From the NCBI GenBank assembly GCA_964505785.1, contig CAZDJZ010000024.1:1-37748 (forward strand): a DNA stretch of 37,748 nucleotides, given 5' to 3'. Of this stretch, positions 1-6,616 are shown piece after piece (position 1 is the stretch's first letter; every line of letters begins with the position of its first letter). The notes below the pieces were generated by a model. The model was not told where the DNA came from and made no database searches. It worked only from the letters and a program-made list of their open reading frames with translations. A program made the translations under genes and the position numbers. This DNA is from CAYRTV01 sp964505785 (lineage in GTDB: Bacteria > Acidobacteriota > Aminicenantia > Aminicenantales > Aminicenantaceae).

Positions 1-20
1 CAGGATCAAACTCTCCAATT
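1..20 (-). rRNA. rrs: 16S ribosomal RNA, 5' end only
   Basis: The complement of the first 14 bases is AGAGTTTGATCCTG, the universal start of bacterial 16S rRNA, preceded by AATTGG as in many mature 16S 5' ends. The gene runs leftwards and leaves the window, so only about 20 nt are visible. The exact mature 5' end is placed by analogy with other bacteria. The promoter and leader lie to the right. Confidence 0.93.
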
Positions 21-190
21 ACATGTTAAGAACTCCGAAGAGTTCTTAATAAGCTAAACAATTTGTTCACAACTCGGATTGATCCAGGTCGCTCTGCTTT
101 TTTTAAATTCAAAGATCAGTTGTCTTTCCAAACTGGATAGACAGTTCATCCTTCATGATCATATCATTTTTTTGATATCGCAATCAGAAG
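21..190 (-). promoter_or_regulatory. rRNA operon leader with UUCG hairpin and boxA-like site
   Basis: This is the transcribed leader between the rRNA promoter and 16S. Next to the 16S 5' end, 28-47 form a perfect 8-bp stem which on the transcript reads AAGAACUC-UUCG-GAGUUCUU, a C(UUCG)G tetraloop of the extra-stable class. At 108-118 the minus strand reads TGATCTTTGAA, close to the boxA antitermination consensus TGYTCTTTR. A weaker ATATCA/TGATAT dyad lies at 161-178. Placement relative to the promoter and 16S supports leader function; processing and antitermination are inferred. Confidence 0.6.
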
Positions 191-198
191 GCTCTTGT

Positions 199-227
199 AT
201 AATAGGGATAATTTACTTCTGTGTCAA
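199..227 (-). promoter_or_regulatory. rRNA promoter (sigma70-type)
   Basis: On the minus strand a perfect -35 TTGACA (227-222) is followed by a 17-nt spacer and -10 TATTAT (204-199), predicting transcription start near 190-192. Directly upstream, 228-262 is an A/T-rich block with long A and T runs, as expected for an UP element. The strength of the match and the position about 170 nt before 16S make this the best supported promoter in the window. Confidence 0.85.
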
Positions 228-359
228 GTGTATTTGTTAATTTTTTTTTAAAAACTTTTTTCCTGTGTTATTCATTAAAAAATAACCCGCAAGAGTCATC
301 CTACTTGAGGCAAAGGAGCTTATTCTGGATTTGCAGGAGTAAAAAGTGATAGCGGAGCT

Positions 360-397
360 GTCATCCTGAGGCTTGCTAACGCAAGCCTCAGGATGAC
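360..397. repeat. REP-A palindrome, perfect 17-bp stem
   Basis: GTCATCCTGAGGCTTGC (360-376), a 4-nt loop TAAC, then its exact reverse complement (381-397). It is the cleanest copy of the GTCATCCTGAGG repeat family that recurs in most gaps of this window. The rest of the gap to the first gene holds a tandem array (481-640) and, from 643 to 800, no recognisable gene. Confidence 0.9.
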
Positions 398-451
398 GTG
401 GGGGGGGTCGTTTCACTCCGGGAAGGACATGGAATTTCGAACACAGCGAGC

Positions 452-643
452 CGACCGAACAGACCGAAAAGACCGAATAGACTTAGACAGATCTAGATAG
501 ACTTAGACGGACCTAGATAGACTTAGACAGACCTAGATAGACTTAGACAGACCTAGATAGACTTAGACGGATATAGATAGACTTAGACGGACCTAGATAG
601 ACTTAGACGGACATAGATGGACTTAGACGGACATAGATGGACT
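452..643. repeat. Tandem array: eight 20-bp units preceded by 9-10 bp units
   Basis: From 481 to 640 there are exactly eight consecutive 20-bp units of consensus ACTTAGACRGACCTAGATAG, differing at only a few positions each, then a partial ACT. The preceding stretch 452-480 is made of shorter GACCGAAxA units, so the array seems built from a 9-10 bp ancestor. Similar tracts occur near 6445-6505, 9253-9311 (inverted), 26258-26300 and 30757-30825. There are no spacers, so it is not a CRISPR array. Confidence 0.92.
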
Positions 644-769
644 ATTAGAAACAAATGAATATTCAGGCATCGGCGGCTGTCACTCCTGGTTAACGCTCAT
701 ATGTCATCTCAAGGCTATTCTTATTGACAAAGGATTGAAGCCAAAACTCCGCCGCCTCATAAAATCATT

Positions 770-797
770 TTGGCACTTTTCCTGCATTCTTCATAAA
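770..797 (+). promoter_or_regulatory. Candidate promoter of the pilin operon
   Basis: TTGGCA (770-775) is followed after 16 nt by CATAAA (792-797). The predicted start would fall at about 803, on top of the first ATG of the pilin gene at 802, which has no visible ribosome binding site. The -10 match is partial, so this is a weak call. Confidence 0.3.
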
Positions 798-801
798 TAC
801 C

Positions 802-1194
802 ATGAAAATAAAAATGGATTCTTCTGGATACACTCTGCTGGAGCTGCTGGTCGCTTCTACCCTGATCATTATTTTTATAACCGGAATTGTTCAGGCTGTG
901 GCATTATCACTGGATGTCTACCGCCGCTGTCAGGCACGGAATGTCGCACTCGAAACCGCGATTTCCGTATTGGAAATCCTCAGATCCCGTCCTTTCGGTC
1001 ACCCGACTCTTGCTGAACAGTCATGGAACGATCAAATCGAAACCCCCGTTCTCCCAGTTCATATCTCCCGGAAGTGTCAAATCACGGATGTCTCTGCCTC
1101 TCTTAAACGGATAGACATCGAATGCCGAATTCCCGAATGGAAGTCCTATCCAGTCCGGTTTTCAGTTATCGTCTCAAAGGAGCTGGGATTTTGA
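802..1194 (+). CDS. Type IV pilin-like minor (pseudo)pilin, PilV/GspI-like
   Basis: This 130-residue protein begins with a short leader and a type III prepilin signal: Gly9 followed by YTLLELLVA, with the conserved Glu at mature position +5 and a hydrophobic helix to about residue 32. Such proteins are cleaved and methylated by prepilin peptidase and sit in the inner membrane before assembly at the tip of a type IV pilus or type II secretion pseudopilus. The remainder is a small soluble domain without a family I can name with certainty; size and first place in the operon suit PilV/GspI. There is no clear Shine-Dalgarno sequence before the ATG at 802 or the alternative ATG at 814. Its stop overlaps the start of the next gene. 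Confidence 0.8.
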   Translation: MKIKMDSSGYTLLELLVASTLIIIFITGIVQAVALSLDVYRRCQARNVALETAISVLEILRSRPFGHPTLAEQSWNDQIETPVLPVHISRKCQITDVSASLKRIDIECRIPEWKSYPVRFSVIVSKELGF

Positions 1195-1901
1195 GACGTC
1201 ATGGATTCAGCCTGCTGGAAAGTCTTATCTGTATGAGTCTATTCCTTTTTATATTTACCGCAGCTTTGCAGTTTTTTAAAATCAGCCGCCATCAATTTGA
1301 AAAGCTCCGAATCAAACATGAATCGGATGAAGCAATCTTTACTGCTCTCGAAAAATTCAGATTGGACCTGCAGGAAACCGGGCGCGGATTGGTTTTGCCG
1401 CAACACCTAGGACTCCTGACATTTGTAGAAATCGACGACGGGATCTTGACCTTAATCCAGGCGGATGCCCCTTATCAAACTTCTTTTAACCTATCGGCTG
1501 GACAAACACGGATCACACTGAACCGGACCTCCGGGCTCCGCCGAAATCACAAACTTTGCTTTTTCAATCGAGCCCAAGGTGAAATCCGGAAGGTCCTGCG
1601 AATCGAAGGGAAAGACTGCATTCTGCAAAATCCGATCCAATACGCATACTCAGCCGCAGACATCAGCATCATTCAATTAAAAGAGATTGCCTATTACCTC
1701 GATGAGCGCAGGGAAACCCTGCGGCGCAAGGTCAATTCTGCACCGGCTCAGCCGCTGCTGGAAGACACTGCGTTTTTCCTGCCGGAATATGATGCAGCCG
1801 CTAACCTAGGCAGAATCCAGCTGGCCCTTATATATAAGGAGGAGAAAATCTATGCCCTGTCCTTTTTCTCGAAAAATTCGGCATTGGCCGGACTGCAATG
1901 A
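1191..1901 (+). CDS. Minor (pseudo)pilin, PilW/GspJ-like, TTG start
   Basis: The predicted protein has 236 residues and a prepilin signal Gly5 followed by FSLLESLIC, with Glu at +5 and a hydrophobic helix to about residue 28. A longer reading from an ATG at 1122 is open, but AAAGGAG at 1176-1182 lies 8 nt before a TTG at 1191. That start gives the short leader typical of prepilins and a TTGA overlap with the upstream stop, so I chose TTG. The larger soluble domain and second place in the cluster suit PilW/GspJ. Product, secretion route and partners are inferred from the neighbouring minor pilins. Confidence 0.8.
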   Translation: MRRHGFSLLESLICMSLFLFIFTAALQFFKISRHQFEKLRIKHESDEAIFTALEKFRLDLQETGRGLVLPQHLGLLTFVEIDDGILTLIQADAPYQTSFNLSAGQTRITLNRTSGLRRNHKLCFFNRAQGEIRKVLRIEGKDCILQNPIQYAYSAADISIIQLKEIAYYLDERRETLRRKVNSAPAQPLLEDTAFFLPEYDAAANLGRIQLALIYKEEKIYALSFFSKNSALAGLQ

Positions 1902-3438
1902 CACCAGGAAAGGAACCATGACCGCAGCGGCGGCTTTGCTGTCGCTGGTCTTTGCTGCGCTGTCCCTGAGTATGCTCTATATGTCGCGTATTCATATGAA
2001 AATAACCGGCGCAAAAAAAGATATCCGGATTCTGGAATTCGCCGCAGAAAACGGCGTCAAACAAGGATTTGATACATTCGCCCAATGCCTGCGCAGCCGG
2101 CCTTCCCCGCAGCCTATAAACCAGTCTGAAGTGGAAACATTCTATCAGGACTGCCTGGATTCCGCCACTGCGGTGCCCGCGTATTTTCTGGATACTTCCC
2201 TCCCGCTGGAGAGTCACGGCGGATGGGAACAGATGCAGTGGGCGGCGGAAACCGGTTTTGAACAAGGGCTTCTAAGGGAAGCGGACGGATATTTCCAAAC
2301 TGATTTTGATTTCCGGGTAAAAGCAACTGGGCGATTGACCCCTAATTCCAGGTCGGCACATAAAAGCCTGCAGGGCGGGCTGACTTTTTACTGCGGCCGC
2401 CTGCCGTTGTCTATGCTGCCCCTCGCCATTGATAAAGAATCACGGCCGGATGATCCTTCAGAATACCTGGATGAACGGGGCGTCTCCATATCGCATCCGA
2501 AAAATCCGGGGGCAGCCAAACCCTTCTTCAGTGAAGACCCGCTGATTCCGGATATCCCGGTTAAAGCTCTGGAAGAAGCCCTGAAAACGAGAATTTTCCA
2601 CCCTCAGGACCTGACACCCCGGCGGCTGCGGGCTATTCTCGGTTTGGAAGAATCGGATGAGCCGGTCCCGGAAGGCGTTTATCTTATTCAGGATGATCTG
2701 GGTTTAGGAGGAATCTTTGTTCAGGGTGATGTGTTGGAAATGATCCTGGCTATAACCGGGGACTTCCAGGCCGTTCACTTCACCATGGACGCCGGAGAAT
2801 GGCTGCTCAAATTCAATCCGGCCGCCAGTGAAACCCATTTTATCGCGCCTGCCGAAGAATTCATGTACGATTTGGTTCCGCGGGGCATACTCATCATCAA
2901 CGGCGCAATCCACTCCCTGGGTGGCGGTATTAAAAACAGCTCCGGGAAATATGTACTGGTTCAGGATGAGGAAATACCCTGTGTCCTTAACAGCGTCCGG
3001 CTTACCATAATCTCAACCGATGAGGTCACCCTCTCCTCCCACTTGCTCCAGGAAGGAGTGGAATGGCGGGACGGCATGCCTTATGTAAAGGACGGCAAGG
3101 CTCAACTGAATATATGTGCGGCCGGATGCGGATTGGATGGTGAAGAAAGCGGGACAGGACGTATCAAAGTCAGTGAAGAGGCCCCTCAGGATATGAAAAT
3201 TCAAGCTAATTTGACCGCAGCCGGAGAGGGCTTCAGTGTCGCGGGAGAAAACAAGACCGTTACCCTTTTCGGTGCGCTTCAAACTGCGGAAATATCCAAT
3301 CCGGACAGCCGGATGAACATCTTGTTTGATGACCGCTTTCTTCTGCATCCGGACCTCTTGAACGAATCTCCGAGAAGTCAAATACCTCTGCTTCATGCAG
3401 CAGGACTATATATAAAGGAATGGAATGACCATGATTAA
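1852..3438 (+). CDS. PilX/GspK-like minor pilin component, large
   Basis: The protein has 528 residues and starts inside the end of the previous gene, overlapping it by 50 bp. AAGGAGGAG at 1836-1844 lies 7 nt before the ATG, so this start is well supported. The N-terminus reads RKGTMTAAAALLSLVF, the form of a PilX_N signal: charged or glycine residues, then a hydrophobic segment to about residue 45 without the usual +5 Glu. A helical stretch follows, then a long beta-rich region with glycine-rich turns (about residues 260-500) like the large ectodomains of PilX-type proteins in non-proteobacteria. It probably joins the other three pilins in a tip complex. Exact homology is not certain. Confidence 0.7.
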   Translation: MPCPFSRKIRHWPDCNDTRKGTMTAAAALLSLVFAALSLSMLYMSRIHMKITGAKKDIRILEFAAENGVKQGFDTFAQCLRSRPSPQPINQSEVETFYQDCLDSATAVPAYFLDTSLPLESHGGWEQMQWAAETGFEQGLLREADGYFQTDFDFRVKATGRLTPNSRSAHKSLQGGLTFYCGRLPLSMLPLAIDKESRPDDPSEYLDERGVSISHPKNPGAAKPFFSEDPLIPDIPVKALEEALKTRIFHPQDLTPRRLRAILGLEESDEPVPEGVYLIQDDLGLGGIFVQGDVLEMILAITGDFQAVHFTMDAGEWLLKFNPAASETHFIAPAEEFMYDLVPRGILIINGAIHSLGGGIKNSSGKYVLVQDEEIPCVLNSVRLTIISTDEVTLSSHLLQEGVEWRDGMPYVKDGKAQLNICAAGCGLDGEESGTGRIKVSEEAPQDMKIQANLTAAGEGFSVAGENKTVTLFGALQTAEISNPDSRMNILFDDRFLLHPDLLNESPRSQIPLLHAAGLYIKEWNDHD

Positions 3439-3862
3439 AACCAGGAAAGGATTTTCTCTGATAGAAGCCATTATCTTTTTATGCATCACCGGAATGCTTC
3501 TGGGTATTGCCGGACTGGCTTTTGTCCACCGTTCCCCGAGGCATTACCTGGATAAAGCCGCATGGGAGATTTACTCCCGGATGAATCAGGCCCGCTTCCG
3601 GGCGATATTAGAAAGGAGGAAAGTCCGGTTCTCGTTTACCGAATCCGGATACATAATGGAGGAATTCGACGAGGAAACCGGCAGCTGGCAGGAATTCCAG
3701 CGCCGGACTCTGGAAGAAGTCCGGGTCGACGCCAATAATACCCCCGTTTTTCATCCCAGGGGTACCGTGTCCAACCTCACATCCATTTATGTCTCCAATA
3801 TCGCCGGCCGCTTCCGCATTTCGCTTGCTATGTCCGGGCGGCTTAAAGTCATCCCTCTTTAA
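3425..3862 (+). CDS. GspH/FimT-like minor (pseudo)pilin
   Basis: This 145-residue protein has a prepilin signal Gly9 followed by FSLIEAIIF, with Glu at +5. The C-terminal half ends in a pattern typical of the GspH/FimT fold: FHPRGT, then alternating beta strands (SIYVSNIAGRFRISLAMSGR). It overlaps the preceding gene by 14 bp, with AAAGGA at 3414-3419 before ATGACCATG, so either ATG (3425 or 3431) could start it. It is the last of four translationally overlapping minor pilin genes. No ATPase, secretin or prepilin peptidase gene lies in the window, so the assembly machinery must be encoded elsewhere. Confidence 0.82.
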   Translation: MTMIKTRKGFSLIEAIIFLCITGMLLGIAGLAFVHRSPRHYLDKAAWEIYSRMNQARFRAILERRKVRFSFTESGYIMEEFDEETGSWQEFQRRTLEEVRVDANNTPVFHPRGTVSNLTSIYVSNIAGRFRISLAMSGRLKVIPL

Positions 3863-3902
3863 GGCGTCTGTTCAGTCGGCTCTATTTGCTTCGCCTGAGT
3901 AA

Positions 3903-4043
3903 AAAGTGAAAAGTAAGAAGTGAAAAGTTATCTTGTTTAAATCAAAAATCAAAAATAAACTAAAGCACTCTAAGATTCCCGTCGCTGCGCTTCGGGAATG
4001 ACATTGGAGTTGCTTTTCACTTCTAACTTCTTACTTTTCACTG
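3903..4043. repeat. Inverted GTGAAAAGTAAGAAG arms around a REP-B palindrome
   Basis: The left arm at 3905-3930 reads AGTGAAAAGTAAGAAGTG and continues. The right arm at 4013-4043 is its reverse complement with a 7-bp insertion. Between them lies a REP-B copy (ATTCCCG...CGGGAAT at about 3973-3999). The whole sits between the convergent ends of the pilin operon and the amidohydrolase gene, and the right arm runs into the last codons of the latter. The arms could fold into a long hairpin and stop transcription from both sides; that function is inferred. Confidence 0.7.
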
Positions 4044-5816
4044 CTTACTAAAAACAACCTTCCCGTCAATAATCGTATACACGACATCCGTTTCCAGTAT
4101 CTCCGCTTCCGGAATTTCCAGCAGGTTGCGGTCAAAAACAGTGATATCGGCCAATTTTCCCGGCTCCAGCGAACCCCGTTTGTCTTGTTCCAAGGCCGCC
4201 AGCGCATTATTAATGGTGAATGCCTTCAGCGCTTCTTCCCGGGAAATCTTTTGTTCCGGAAACCAGCCTTCTTCCGGCTTCCCGTTGAGAGTTTTCCTGG
4301 CCACCGCAGCATAGATCAAATACTTGGGATGCATATGATAGAGGGCGGCGCTGGTTCCGGGCCAGTCCGATCCGAAGCTGAGAATGGCCCCGTTATCCAG
4401 CAGCGATTTAAACGCATAGGCCCCTTTGCAGCGTTCAGTTCCGATACGTTCTTCCATCCAGCGCATATCATCCGAGATATGGTAGGGATTGACTTCTGCG
4501 ATCACCCCTAATTCATTAAACCGGGGGAAATCCTCCGGCCGGATCACCTGGGCATGAATCACGCGGAATCCGGTCAAATCCACGCCTTCATTTTTCAGCC
4601 GCTCGTACAGATCGAGCATTTCAGCGACCCCGCGCGTTCCTATGGCATGGACATTGGGAACAAAACCGGCGTCCAGCCCGGTTTGGATCAAATCATACAT
4701 CTTTTCGATGTTGCGGGTTTTATAATTGGGATCATCCGAGGTATGCCTGCGCCAGTGGCCGTAATTATTGGGCTGATCATTGTAGGGTTCAAAAAACAGG
4801 GCCCCATGCGTCCCCATAATCCCGTCAATATAACCTTTAAGCGCACCATAACGCAGCCAGGTATCGGGCTTTTTGGTCTCCGGGTGCAAACCCATGGTCA
4901 AGCCCATTTCCTGCATTTCCGCTCCCCGGGAAAGATCGGGCCGCAGCCAGACCCGGCATGTAAGCTCTCCGTTTTTTTGAAGTTCCACAAACCGCTGGGT
5001 CTGTTCAGGCACGGCGATGTCATGCACTTCGACAATGCCGGCTTCCCGCAATGCTTTAAGCGCCGCCCGGTTTTCATTCAGCAGCCGTTCATGGGATTTG
5101 GGTTTCACTGCATCCCGCAGTTTATCAAATGCCGGAGAAGGCCGCTCGATAATTCCAGTCGGCCGGCTCTCCAGGTCGAATTCCATTCCGTTATAGATTC
5201 CCTCGGCCATTCCGGCCGCTTCCAAAGCGGCGGTATTGGCCAGCCATTTTTTATAGTCATACCGGCAGATAAAAACCGGATTATCCGGCGTTATATCATC
5301 GATCATATCCCGGTGGGGACTCCAAGGTTTTTTCTTCTTGGAACTGTCCTTTCCGGCATCGCCTAAAGCCCATTGTTCATAAGCCCCCCACAGGCCTTCC
5401 GTAATCCATTCACCATCGCCGAGGATCTCAACCACCCGGCTGATTTCCTTCTGCAGGCCTTCCTCATCCGAAACAGTCATCAGATTGGCATCGTTGATCA
5501 GGGCTCCGGCCCGGTTAAAATGCACATGCCCGTCGATAATGCCGGGGGTCACGAATTGCCCTTCCAGATCAATAATCCGGGTGCCCTCGCCGATATATTT
5601 TTCTGCTTCCTCACCGGTTTCGAACGCCGCGGTAATATTTTTACCGGTTACCACTAATGCTTCAGCAAAGGGCTGGTCCGGATTTACAGTGTAAATCACG
5701 CCATTTGTCAGCACCAGGTCCGCCGGCGGAACCGGTTCTTCGGACCGGCATCCCGGAGCCGTGAAAATTACCGTTATGAGGGCAAAAATGCTCAAATAAA
5801 CAAATGACTTTCCCAT
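4038..5816 (-). CDS. Amidohydrolase family 3 (YtcJ-like) lipoprotein
   Basis: The protein has 592 residues. AAGGAGGAC at 5830-5822 lies 5 nt before the ATG at 5816, so I set the start there rather than 8 codons upstream. The N-terminus is a lipoprotein signal ending in TAPG-Cys23. A metal-dependent amidohydrolase domain follows: the family N-terminal strand (ADLVLTNGVIYTVN), the metal-binding DGHVHF motif with His97 and His99, a conserved FGSDWPG late in the domain, and the family C-terminus (LEPGKLADITVFDR). Members hydrolyse N-acyl or cyclic amide bonds; the substrate cannot be read from sequence. The lipobox places it in the envelope, unusual for the cytoplasmic YtcJ type but common in peptidase-rich Acidobacteriota-like genomes. 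Confidence 0.88.
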   Translation of the reverse strand: MGKSFVYLSIFALITVIFTAPGCRSEEPVPPADLVLTNGVIYTVNPDQPFAEALVVTGKNITAAFETGEEAEKYIGEGTRIIDLEGQFVTPGIIDGHVHFNRAGALINDANLMTVSDEEGLQKEISRVVEILGDGEWITEGLWGAYEQWALGDAGKDSSKKKKPWSPHRDMIDDITPDNPVFICRYDYKKWLANTAALEAAGMAEGIYNGMEFDLESRPTGIIERPSPAFDKLRDAVKPKSHERLLNENRAALKALREAGIVEVHDIAVPEQTQRFVELQKNGELTCRVWLRPDLSRGAEMQEMGLTMGLHPETKKPDTWLRYGALKGYIDGIMGTHGALFFEPYNDQPNNYGHWRRHTSDDPNYKTRNIEKMYDLIQTGLDAGFVPNVHAIGTRGVAEMLDLYERLKNEGVDLTGFRVIHAQVIRPEDFPRFNELGVIAEVNPYHISDDMRWMEERIGTERCKGAYAFKSLLDNGAILSFGSDWPGTSAALYHMHPKYLIYAAVARKTLNGKPEEGWFPEQKISREEALKAFTINNALAALEQDKRGSLEPGKLADITVFDRNLLEIPEAEILETDVVYTIIDGKVVFSKQ

Positions 5817-5865
5817 AGCAAGTCCTCCTTTTTTTAACAATTTTACTATTAAAATAAATATTCCC

Positions 5866-5989
5866 TGTCATCCTGAGGAGTGAAGCGACGGAGAATCCCA
5901 AACGGCTTCGTCTTGATGAGCCGGAACCGATTCTATAGATGATGCACTTTGGGATCCATCGGCCCGCTGCCGCAGGCCCCAGGATGACA
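5866..5989. repeat. Composite REP-A element with TGTCATCC/GGATGACA ends
   Basis: About 124 bp begins TGTCATCCTGAGG and ends CCAGGATGACA. Its core contains AACGGCTTCGTCTTGATG and a second half-palindrome GGGATCC. The same end sequences and core occur at 9611-9733 and, reversed, at 24253-24354. The remainder of the 5817-6616 gap contains another short REP-A (6104-6131), a 98-bp dispersed repeat, REP-B and tandem tracts, and no gene. Confidence 0.8.
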
Positions 5990-6146
5990 TGTTTCGGCCC
6001 ATAAATAAGCCAGGTTGTTTCTTTCATGCTGAGAAAATGATTATAACAAAATTAATCTGCGCATTCTATTACCATGATTATTAGTTTGGAGATGACTGCA
6101 CCATTGTCATCCTGGGCGAAGCGAAGGATCTGCGGCTGCATCGTAA

Positions 6147-6244
6147 ATCTCAAATCTGAAAAACATATCGCTGATGGATGCTCTTACGGCAGGCAAAGTT
6201 TTTTGGAGACATTTGTTCATCTGGAATTAGTGAAGAGTAAAGAG
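6147..6244. repeat. 98-bp dispersed repeat, copy 1
   Basis: The segment starting ATCTCAAATCTGAAAAACAT and ending AGTGAAGAGTAAAGAG recurs at 26085-26181, with about six differences counted by eye. It is not coding in any obvious way. It is followed by GTGAAGAGTTAAGAG-type low-complexity sequence. Confidence 0.88.
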
Positions 6245-6287
6245 TGAAGAGTTAAGAGAAAAATCAGTGAAAAACGATAGCTTTGCT

Positions 6288-6545
6288 GTCATCCCCAGGC
6301 CGCATTAGCGCAGCCGGAGGAATCTTAGAGTGTTTCGCCAAAGGAATCGTTGTTTCGTCTCTCCTCGCGAAGACCCCTAAGATTCCCGTCGCTTCGCTCC
6401 GGGAATGACATGGGGCGGGGCGCGAAGCGAGCCTGCTGAACAGACCGAAAAGACGGAATAGACCGAATAGACTTATACAGACCTGACAGACTTAGATAGA
6501 TTAAAAAAACGCTTAGAACGCTTGGAACGCGAGCACAGCGAGCAT
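6288..6545. repeat. REP-B palindromes and degenerate tandem tracts
   Basis: A REP-A/B hybrid lies at about 6289-6330. A clean REP-B stem, ATTCCCG...CGGGAAT, lies at 6382-6406 inside a longer GATTCCCGTCGCTTCGCTCC-type element. GACCGAAxAG and GACTTAGATAG tandem tracts follow (about 6443-6505), then ACGCTTAGAACGCTTGGAAC-type repeats. No gene is seen. Confidence 0.75.
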
Positions 6546-6567
6546 AGCAGCAATGATTGTCATCCCA

Positions 6568-6596
6568 TTGCACATCGTTTATATTAAAATTATGGT
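6568..6596 (+). promoter_or_regulatory. Candidate promoter of the S9 peptidase gene
   Basis: TTGCAC (6568-6573), a 17-nt spacer, then TATGGT (6591-6596), with a predicted start about 13 nt before the gene. The -10 match is only partial, but spacing and position fit. Confidence 0.4.
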
Positions 6597-6616
6597 GTTT
6601 AAATAAAGGAGGAGCG

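Noticed and set aside
481..640. Possible CRISPR array
   Set aside because: Units are directly adjacent 20-bp repeats without unique spacers and no cas genes are present.
4554..5366. 270-codon open frame antisense to the amidohydrolase gene
   Set aside because: It lies entirely opposite a strongly supported gene, has no ribosome binding site, and encodes no recognisable domain.
5662..6027. Minus-strand open frame extending over the amidohydrolase start and a REP-A element
   Set aside because: It is in a different frame from the lipoprotein gene and consists of repeat sequence plus a shadow of the signal peptide.
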